Positions 57,963 through 64,000 of a DNA stretch of 64,000 nucleotides are shown here, one piece after another. A model generated the notes under the pieces. It worked only from the letters and a program-made list of their open reading frames with translations. It ran no database searches and had not been told where the DNA came from. Position 1 is the stretch's first letter, and each line of letters opens with the position of its first letter. A program made the position numbers and the translations under genes. Source of the stretch: Verrucomicrobiales bacterium (GTDB lineage Bacteria > Verrucomicrobiota > Verrucomicrobiia > Verrucomicrobiales > DEV007); contig JAEUHH010000074.1 in the NCBI GenBank assembly GCA_016795505.1, positions 18,169 through 82,168 of the forward strand, given 5' to 3'.

Positions 57963-60128
57963 TCATGGCAGCGGAGCGCTCAACAGGATGGTGGTGCCCT
58001 CGCCGGCGGCGCTGCGCACCTTGAGATTGCCTCCCAGGGCCTGGGCGCGGCGGCGCAGGTTTTTCAGCCCGTTCCCTTCGCGGAAATTCTGGTCGAGATT
58101 GTCGAATCCCTTGCCGTCGTCGGCGATGCGGAGCATGAGGCGTCCGCGCTTGGTCTCCAGTTCGATCTCGACCCGCCGGGCCTCGGCGTGGCGGACGATG
58201 TTGTTGAGGATCTCCTTGTACATCAGGAACAAGTCACGCTTGAAGTCGAGCGGCAGCCGCTCCTCGTGCATGGCGCCGCGGGTCTCGAAACGATAGTCGT
58301 GGGCGCGCAGCAGCTTGGCGGCGGTCTCGCGAAAACGGGCGATCATCTGCTTCCAGGTTTCCTCGCCGGGGCGGATGAGCCACACGATGTCCCGCATGGA
58401 CTCGACGGTCTTGTCGGCGGTGCGTTTGATCTCGCCGAGTTCCTCGCGAACCAGTTCCGGCTCGTCGGCCTCCGAACTGCCGAGTTCCGCCAGCAGGGCG
58501 ATGGAACTGAGGTTGCTGCCGATGTCGTCGTGCAGGTCGCTGGCGATCTGCTGGCGCAGGGCCTCCATTTCCTTGCGCCGGCGCGCCCGGCCGCGGGTCA
58601 GGCCCACGATGATCAACAGCACCAGGCTGCCGACGCCCGAGCCGATCCAGCGCATGCCCTTGGCCACGGTGTTCTCGACCAACTCCAGCCTCCGCTGTTC
58701 CTTGTCGCGCCATTCGCGGATCAAGTCGCCGCGGATGGACAGCGCCTCCAGCCACTCGGCGTATTCGGAGAGCCGGTTGCGGCTGCCAAAGCCATCGACC
58801 AGCGCCTGGCGGGACCAGCCGTTGCCTTCCACGCTTTCCTCGGCGGTGACTTGCTTGCCGATGGCCACATTCCGGCCGCCGGCATAGATCTGCATCTCGG
58901 CGAGGGCAAAGGACAGCGGCCCCTCGGTCCGGCGCTCGACGATGAGCCGGAGGTAGCGCCCATAGCTCGCCGGCAGGGGGAAAATGACGGAATTGCTCCC
59001 CGGCTTCGGCAATTGCCCCGGCAACACCTTCACCGGCGCATCGGCCTGCCGCATGTCCGGCGAGTCGGATATCTCGATGCGGAACTGCAGGGGAAACTCC
59101 AGCGTCGGGTCCGGCAGCGAGCCGGGGGGATTCGCCGGGATCAGGCGGATCTCCTCGATCGACATCGACTCCTCCAGGTCGATCTGCACCCAGCGGGACT
59201 GGGCCTTCTGGCTGTCGCAGCGGTAGCCCAGCGTCGGCGAGGCATCCAGACCGATGGGGTAGCCGAGCGGGGTGCGACCGTCGGTCAGGTAGCGGCGCGA
59301 CCAGAAATTCGACAGCTCGGACCAGTCCAGCGCCGTCACCGTCTTCCCCTGGGCGACATTTCGCGGCCCCTTGATCACCATCAGCTCGGCGAGGGCAAAG
59401 ACCTCCTCTTTCGTGCCCGCATCCTCATCGGGACGCCACATCGTCAGCGGCGTCACCCGCACATAGCGGCCGCCCAGGCCGTTCACCCGGGCGAAAAACG
59501 GCGCCTCCTTGGGCGTAAACCGGCTCGTCTCGCGGTGGTCGATCACGGTCTCGTACTTGTAGTCGCCGAAATTCGGGTCATCCGAGATGTCGATGCGGAA
59601 CCGACGGGGAAAGCCATAGCCGACCACGGGCTCGTTCTGGATCTGCACCGTCACGGGGAACAGCGCCACGGCATCCGGCTTCACGTGCTCACCCAAGTCG
59701 ACCTGCACCCATTTCTGCCGACCCTTCACCTGTCCGCTGTGATAGCCGAACATCTCCGGCTGCATCGCGCTCTGCACCAGCCGAGGCAGACGCTCCAGCT
59801 CGGCCAGGATCTCCGCCTGGCGCTCCTCGATGTCGCGCAACTCCGCGCTGAAGATGCGGGCAAACTGATCCGCCGATCCCGAGCCCGCCGACACGGTGGG
59901 CTCGATCAAGTCCTTCGGCACCGTCTCCGGCAGGGGTTCACCCGCCATTTCAAACGGGTCCTCGGTCGAGATGGGGCCGAACTCCGGCAGTTGCGCCCAA
60001 CCCGTCGCGGCCAGTGCCATCGCGGCGACCTGTCCCCACAATCCCGCAGCCACGACAGTCCGGCGCCGATATCGGCGGAGGCTTCGCGGGGCCGGGGCTG
60101 GGAGGGTGATTTCTCTCACGGACCGCAT
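57963..60128 (-). CDS. HisKA_3 sensor histidine kinase with discoidin-like sensor domains
   Basis: 721 residues. The N-terminal half appears periplasmic: after a leader hydrophobic stretch (about 26-45) come at least two F5/8 type C-like beta-sandwiches (KWVQVDLGEHVKPDAVALFP, PRRFRIDISDDPNFGDYKYE; SRWVQIDLEESMSIEEIRLI, LQFRIEISDSPDM). One membrane helix lies near 490-510 (IGSGVGSLVLLIIVGLTRGR). The kinase part has the NarL-type H-box IASDLHDDIGSNLSS and ATPase motifs EILNNIVRHAEA and GNGLKNLRRRAQALGG. Carbohydrate-binding discoidin folds as the input suggest sensing of glycans outside the cell. It is encoded upstream of its regulator. Confidence 0.9.
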   Translation of the reverse strand: MRSVREITLPAPAPRSLRRYRRRTVVAAGLWGQVAAMALAATGWAQLPEFGPISTEDPFEMAGEPLPETVPKDLIEPTVSAGSGSADQFARIFSAELRDIEERQAEILAELERLPRLVQSAMQPEMFGYHSGQVKGRQKWVQVDLGEHVKPDAVALFPVTVQIQNEPVVGYGFPRRFRIDISDDPNFGDYKYETVIDHRETSRFTPKEAPFFARVNGLGGRYVRVTPLTMWRPDEDAGTKEEVFALAELMVIKGPRNVAQGKTVTALDWSELSNFWSRRYLTDGRTPLGYPIGLDASPTLGYRCDSQKAQSRWVQIDLEESMSIEEIRLIPANPPGSLPDPTLEFPLQFRIEISDSPDMRQADAPVKVLPGQLPKPGSNSVIFPLPASYGRYLRLIVERRTEGPLSFALAEMQIYAGGRNVAIGKQVTAEESVEGNGWSRQALVDGFGSRNRLSEYAEWLEALSIRGDLIREWRDKEQRRLELVENTVAKGMRWIGSGVGSLVLLIIVGLTRGRARRRKEMEALRQQIASDLHDDIGSNLSSIALLAELGSSEADEPELVREELGEIKRTADKTVESMRDIVWLIRPGEETWKQMIARFRETAAKLLRAHDYRFETRGAMHEERLPLDFKRDLFLMYKEILNNIVRHAEARRVEIELETKRGRLMLRIADDGKGFDNLDQNFREGNGLKNLRRRAQALGGNLKVRSAAGEGTTILLSAPLP

Positions 60129-60186
60129 TTTACCATAGAATGGCGATGCCGCGCCCGATTGGTCAAGCCGGAAGCACCCGCCTCCT

Positions 60187-61191
60187 TCATCGCGCCGCCA
60201 GTGGCTCGACCCGGGCTTTGCCCATCCAGACCGCGATCCAGAACGGCAGATTGACGAAAAAGATCAAATCCACCCCCTCGAAGTAGTAGAACGGCAGGTG
60301 CATGATGAAAAAGATGAAGCCGTGCAGCGACATCAGCCCCAGCCCCATCAGCAGCGAGGCCTTTCGATTGTATAAAGCGAGGAAAGCCAGCAACTCGATG
60401 TAAAAGCCCAGCGCCACGAAGGCGATCGCCAGGAACGGCGTCTGGATGATCTGGTCGGTCATCCACGCATTGATTCCCTTCGCCGAGGGCTCCTGCAGGG
60501 TGTCGTAGTAGGCCTGGAGCCGGTTCTTTTCGAACTGCACCGCGATGTTGGGCAACTGCGCCACCCAATTCGCGCCGGGGATCAGGCCACCACCGGAGTT
60601 CACCCACTTGCTGACCGCCGAGATCATGTAGCCGGCGCAGATGAACTGCTGCGACCAGAAAATCGCCCCGCTCGCGGCATCCAGGCCCTTTTCGCGGAAC
60701 CGCTGCGGACGCCAGCGCTCCCAGGCAAACCAGGCCGCCTGTCCCACCAGCACCAGCCCCACCACCTGCGTCGCGTGGTGATCGCCCCGCGGCGACGAGA
60801 AGATCCCGCCCACCACGGCATGGATCAGGGCCAATCCCGCCGTCACCGGCAGCAGCCCGCGGCCCATCACGTAGAGGATCAACAGCAGCCCCATCAGCAC
60901 GCCCAGGACCGCCGTCGGCACCGGTTGCCCCACCCAGCTCAGATCGATCAGCGACGGCAGACCGTTCGCGCTGTCCATCTCGTAGGCGTCGCGGATCTGG
61001 ATCTTCCACGGCCGCCAGGTGTGCCAGGTGGCGAACCACACGCAGACCGCGAAGCCGATCCGCATCCACCGCCATTCCCAGGCGGCATAGCGCACCCGGC
61101 CCAATTGATTCGAAAACAGCCCCTGCAGCATGCCCGTCGTTTGTTGGTAAAGTCTCTGGGTAAAGTCAGATCCGGTCATCCGGCCCGTCAA
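60187..61191 (-). CDS. HTTM-like multipass membrane protein, copy 1
   Basis: 334 residues with six or more hydrophobic segments (for example FAVCVWFATW, VLGVLMGLLLILYVMG, ELLAFLALYN and FVNLPFWIAVW). The pattern resembles HTTM proteins related to vitamin K-dependent gamma-carboxylase. The start overlaps the stop of the small upstream gene (ATGA at 61188-61191). The C-terminal part aligns by eye with copy 2 at 62534 (FLALYNR, then NLPFWI). The function is unknown. Confidence 0.85.
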   Translation of the reverse strand: MTGRMTGSDFTQRLYQQTTGMLQGLFSNQLGRVRYAAWEWRWMRIGFAVCVWFATWHTWRPWKIQIRDAYEMDSANGLPSLIDLSWVGQPVPTAVLGVLMGLLLILYVMGRGLLPVTAGLALIHAVVGGIFSSPRGDHHATQVVGLVLVGQAAWFAWERWRPQRFREKGLDAASGAIFWSQQFICAGYMISAVSKWVNSGGGLIPGANWVAQLPNIAVQFEKNRLQAYYDTLQEPSAKGINAWMTDQIIQTPFLAIAFVALGFYIELLAFLALYNRKASLLMGLGLMSLHGFIFFIMHLPFYYFEGVDLIFFVNLPFWIAVWMGKARVEPLAAR

Positions 61192-61676
61192 TCGAGCTGC
61201 GCGACCTCCTGCTCCTCGCGCACCAGCTTGCCGTCCTTGAGAAAGATCCGCACATCCACCAGTTTCAGCCCCTTCAGGCGGCCCTCGGCAAAGGCCTTCG
61301 GCGCGTGGGTGTCGCGGAGATACTCCAGCGTCGCCAGACCGGCCGGGCGCTTCTGCTCCACCGTCCAGTCGAAGTGCGAGCCTTTGTGCTGCTTCTTCAG
61401 ATCCTCCAGGGCGTCGCCGTAGCGCTTTTTCAACTGCGACGAGACCATGCTGACCGTCGGCACCGTGGGGAGCGGCTCACCGGCCGCCGATTTCAGATAC
61501 GTGAGGTAGGTCCGCTCCTCGAACTTCGAGTACATCGGAAACGACGACAGCGGATAGAACTCCGCGCTGTCATCCTCGCGCCCCGCCACCCAGCAGACCG
61601 CCATCGCCAGAAACATCGGAGTCAGGACGGCCAGATTTCGTCCCCAGGCGGGCAGGCGGGCAGTGAGAGCGGACAT
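61188..61676 (-). CDS. Small FYPLS-FPMYS protein, partner of HTTM copy 1
   Basis: 162 residues. One hydrophobic helix (about 15-31; LAVLTPMFLAMAVCWVAG) then EFYPLSSFPMYSKFEERTYL and a helical/beta tail ending VDVRIFLKDGKLV. The FYPLS-x-FPMYS phrase also occurs in the small gene at 61958, where it precedes the second HTTM gene. It is translationally coupled to HTTM copy 1. The family is not named to my knowledge; a partner or substrate of the membrane enzyme is likely from the conserved pairing. Confidence 0.8.
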   Translation of the reverse strand: MSALTARLPAWGRNLAVLTPMFLAMAVCWVAGREDDSAEFYPLSSFPMYSKFEERTYLTYLKSAAGEPLPTVPTVSMVSSQLKKRYGDALEDLKKQHKGSHFDWTVEQKRPAGLATLEYLRDTHAPKAFAEGRLKGLKLVDVRIFLKDGKLVREEQEVAQLD

Positions 61677-61957
61677 AGTCGGTAGGGCGATGAGTGAAAC
61701 GGAGCCAAGCCGGGCTCGACCGGGGAGTCATCTTCCTCCCGCACCGTCTCAGGCGCCACCGTTGGCTCGCTGCCATCGTCTGACCCGCCGGACTTTGCCA
61801 AACCCTGCGCGGATCTTGCGCCAGCCCGTGCCCTTCCGCCACCGGATTTTTTTCGCCTCCAGACGCCCGAAAGGCGTTTGTCACCGCCGCCAGCCACGCT
61901 TACATACCAGTGCCCGCCTCTCCCCCATCCCTCAGCCCCTCGCCCGCTTTTTCAATC

Positions 61958-62509
61958 ATGGACGGACTCTTCGGCGTCATCGCCGCGGTCAGCCTCATCG
62001 GCTGGATCGCGACCCGCTACTCCATCTGGTGCCTGCCCTTCGTCGTTTGCCTCGCTCTGCTCGCCGAGGACGACTTCTATCCGCTCTCCTACTTCCCCAT
62101 GTATTCCGATCCCGACGAGAGCGAGAATTTCCTCTACGTGGCCACTTTCGAGACCGATCCCGCCCGGCACGAGCCCCTGCCCATCCACGCCTTCACCGGC
62201 CTCAGCGCGCCGAAAGTGAAGAAAATGGAGGACAAATACCGGGAGGATTTCGCCAAAAAGCTCAAAAAGAGGGAAAAAGAGCTCACCCCCGAGGAGATCT
62301 CCGAGATCAACAGCCAATTGCTCGACGAATTCCGCACCATCGCCGCCGGGAAGAAGAAAACCCTCCCCGACCGACTCGCCCTGGTGGAAGTCTGGATCGA
62401 AGCCGATGACGACGGCGGCTGGACCGAGACCCCCGCCATCCTCGCCGCCCAGACCGCGCCCGGCAAAGCCCTCCCGGTCGCCCCGGCTCCCGCCCCGGCC
62501 GCTCCCTGA
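61958..62509 (+). CDS. Small FYPLS-FPMYS protein, partner of HTTM copy 2
   Basis: 183 residues from ATG 61958 (a GTG at 61910 would add 16). A hydrophobic N-terminus (GVIAAVSLIGWIA, WCLPFVVCLALLA) precedes DDFYPLSYFPMYSDPDESEN, the counterpart of the phrase in the gene at 61188. The middle is a charged helix (EDKYREDFAKKLKKREKEL), the end Ala/Pro-rich. The next gene starts 24 bp downstream. The two small genes are divergent, 281 bp apart. Confidence 0.8.
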   Translation: MDGLFGVIAAVSLIGWIATRYSIWCLPFVVCLALLAEDDFYPLSYFPMYSDPDESENFLYVATFETDPARHEPLPIHAFTGLSAPKVKKMEDKYREDFAKKLKKREKELTPEEISEINSQLLDEFRTIAAGKKKTLPDRLALVEVWIEADDDGGWTETPAILAAQTAPGKALPVAPAPAPAAP

Positions 62510-62533
62510 AGCAACCGCCCCTCCCGCCCTGCC

Positions 62534-63757
62534 ATGTTGCCCGACTCCCTCACCCGGCACCCCCTGATCGACCGCCTCCGGAGCCTGCCCGTGCTCGCCA
62601 AAGCCGGCCGGCTGCTGCGTCCTGTCGCCCGTGCCTTCGACGGTCCGCGCCACCACCGCTTCGAGTGGGGCTTCATGCGCGTCCTGTTCGCCATCGTCGT
62701 CTTCCAGTCGATGCCACTCGGACAGCCCTACTCCGACTGGTTCGTCCGCCAGTCGGAAAACATCGCCCCCGGCCAACTCCGCGCCATCCTCGCCGATCCC
62801 GCCCTCGACAATGCCCTGCGGCCCCCGCTGCTCCCCATTTCCCAGATGCTGCCCCAGTCCGAGGCCGCCCTGACCTACGACAAGCAGGACAAAGCCAACG
62901 GCATCGCCCATTTCGTCGACCTCACCTTTTTCTCCGACCCCGGCTTCATCCGCCTGCTGCCCTGGATCGTCATTCCCTGCCTGCTCCTCTACGCCGCCGG
63001 CCTGGGCCTCCCCGTCGTCCTGCCCCTCCTGACCCTCGTCAGCATCGGCAGTCGCACGCTCTACAATTCCCAGGGCTACATCCACCACGGCTACCAGATG
63101 CTCTCCCTGGTCCTGCTCGCCCAGAGCGTCGTCGTGGTGTGGTATGCAATCCGCCACGACTGGCGCGCCGCCTTCGGGCTCAGGCCCGCCGCGCTCACCG
63201 GCGGCCGCACCGTGTGGGACTGGACCATCCGCTACTCGCAGTGGATGATCGTCATCTGCTACGTCATCGCCGGCGTCATCAAGCCCATCAAGTCCGACGG
63301 CGAATGGTTCCAGAACAGCCACTACATCGGCATCCAGGTCGTCAAAACCCACCGGCAGAACTACTACAGCGCCCTCGAAGAGCGGTGGAACGTCCCCGAG
63401 CCCCGCGTCGCCCAGTTCATGCTCAAAGAGCACCCCGACCTGATCCGGGTCTTCCTGTCCTGCGGCGTCCTCCTCGAGATTTTCGCCTTTCTCGCCCTCT
63501 ACAACCGCTTCCTGTCCCTGCTATTTGGCATCGCCCTGGTCCTGTTCCACTATTTCAACGACCTCATGATGGGGCTCTATTTCTACGGCAACGAGAAGCT
63601 CGACTGGATCTTCCTCATCAACCTGCCCTTCTGGATCTGGTGGCTCATCCAGCGCTGCAAGCCCCAGCCCCAGGAGCAGGAAGCCGTCGCCATCGACCCC
63701 GCCTTCGCCGGCGGCCAGCCCGCCATCGGAGCGCCGAAGCTCAAGGCCGATTCGTGA
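62534..63757 (+). CDS. HTTM-like multipass membrane protein, copy 2
   Basis: 407 residues, several hydrophobic segments (IRLLPWIVIPCLLLYAAGLG, YQMLSLVLLAQSVVVVWYAI, LLEIFAFLALYN, LINLPFWIWWL). It shares FLALYNR and the NLPFWI phrase with copy 1 and has the family-typical hydrophilic loop with SQGYIHHGYQML. Longer than copy 1 by an N-terminal 50 residues and the Pro/Ala tail. It forms a module with the small gene upstream. A carboxylase-like activity is possible by family, not shown. Confidence 0.85.
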   Translation: MLPDSLTRHPLIDRLRSLPVLAKAGRLLRPVARAFDGPRHHRFEWGFMRVLFAIVVFQSMPLGQPYSDWFVRQSENIAPGQLRAILADPALDNALRPPLLPISQMLPQSEAALTYDKQDKANGIAHFVDLTFFSDPGFIRLLPWIVIPCLLLYAAGLGLPVVLPLLTLVSIGSRTLYNSQGYIHHGYQMLSLVLLAQSVVVVWYAIRHDWRAAFGLRPAALTGGRTVWDWTIRYSQWMIVICYVIAGVIKPIKSDGEWFQNSHYIGIQVVKTHRQNYYSALEERWNVPEPRVAQFMLKEHPDLIRVFLSCGVLLEIFAFLALYNRFLSLLFGIALVLFHYFNDLMMGLYFYGNEKLDWIFLINLPFWIWWLIQRCKPQPQEQEAVAIDPAFAGGQPAIGAPKLKADS

Positions 63758-63797
63758 CCCGCCGCGACGCGTGGCCCTGCCCCTCAGGACCGCATTT

Positions 63798-63863
63798 CCG
63801 ATGCAACCCGGTCTGATCTCCGATCAAAGAGGGTCTGATCGGCGATCCAACCCGATCAGACCC
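63798..63863. repeat. 22-bp periodic palindromic repeat, locus H (three units)
   Basis: Cores ACCCGGT (63806-63812), AGAGGGT (63828-63834) and ACCCGAT (63850-63856), 22 bp apart each. Weaker remnants (ACGGGAT near 63871, ACGGGT near 63899) may continue the array. It lies 40 bp after the stop of HTTM copy 2. Confidence 0.82.
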
Positions 63864-63918
63864 GAATGCCACGGGATTAAGACGGCTCTTCGGTCCAAAC
63901 GGGTGTTTCGAGCGAAAT

Positions 63919-63983
63919 AGATGCCGCAGGCATCACAGCTATTAGCCGGTGGTTGAGGAGCGTAGCGACGACACCACCGGATC
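63919..63983 (-). repeat. 65-bp dispersed hairpin element, copy 2 (inverted)
   Basis: Inverse of 52783-52847: the same 65 bp with a few substitutions, with ATGCCGCAGGCAT hairpin and CCGGTGGT/ACCACCGG arms. No gene is seen in the remaining bases to the right edge. Confidence 0.85.
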
Positions 63984-64000
63984 AAATGGAAAAGAAACCG

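Noticed and set aside
58188..60254. 688-residue plus-strand frame opposite the discoidin histidine kinase gene
   Set aside because: Antisense shadow; kinase motifs are on the minus strand.

Overview
The window looks like a chromosomal piece of a GC-rich bacterium of the PVC superphylum, most likely Verrucomicrobiota. The evidence is the protein repertoire: a PSD1-type protein with a planctomycete cytochrome C domain, two DUF1501 Tat proteins, two sulfatases, a neutral-ceramidase-like protein, a DUF3500 protein, a PVC-type membrane-bound dehydrogenase beta-propeller protein, and an ExbB with an N-terminal zinc ribbon. This rests on family recognition; no 16S rRNA is present.

Layout. 1-1645: ExbD/ExbB transport genes (ExbD runs off the left edge). 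1762-3978: a lipase-like hydrolase and an ECF-like sigma factor. 4111-9588: a tightly packed minus-strand operon encoding a small coiled-coil protein, a one-TM OmpA-like protein, a complete Ras-like GTPase, a histidine kinase and a sigma-54 activator. This is the most coherent candidate for an under-described signalling system. 9931-10015: tRNA-Leu(UAA). 10127-14807: a large SGNH/propeller/cupredoxin protein and a sulfatase. 15745-18843: a SWIM-SNF2 helicase. 18965-23214: an accessory island with a GHKL-ATPase/PD-(D/E)XK nuclease fusion, a membrane coiled-coil/TPR protein and a broken STAND NTPase, followed by a 43/44-bp tandem array. 23731-32848: a winged-helix regulator, beta-helix, PQQ-propeller and LRR proteins, then housekeeping genes (agmatine deiminase, trpA, dapF, dapA). 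32856-48228: PVC-type secreted enzymes interleaved with gdhA, mnmA and panB. 48229-54455: a repeat-rich accessory zone with a GNAT gene, a 5'-truncated RHS tip carrying a possible caspase-like C-terminal domain and an overlapping downstream gene, RHS debris and a HigBA-type toxin-antitoxin pair. 54456-60128: xylulokinase, a secreted SHD1-like protein and a NarL-type two-component pair whose kinase carries discoidin-like domains. 60187-63757: two divergent copies of a two-gene module (small FYPLS-FPMYS protein plus an HTTM-like multipass protein).

The most unexpected sequence-level signal is a dispersed short-array repeat. Units are 22 bp long with a near-palindromic core, and arrays of two or three units sit at eight loci with exactly 22 bp between cores. 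Five loci are intergenic or in gene debris and three lie inside otherwise intact genes. In two of those genes the repeat encodes nearly the same peptide in unrelated proteins, which recalls the Rickettsia palindromic elements.
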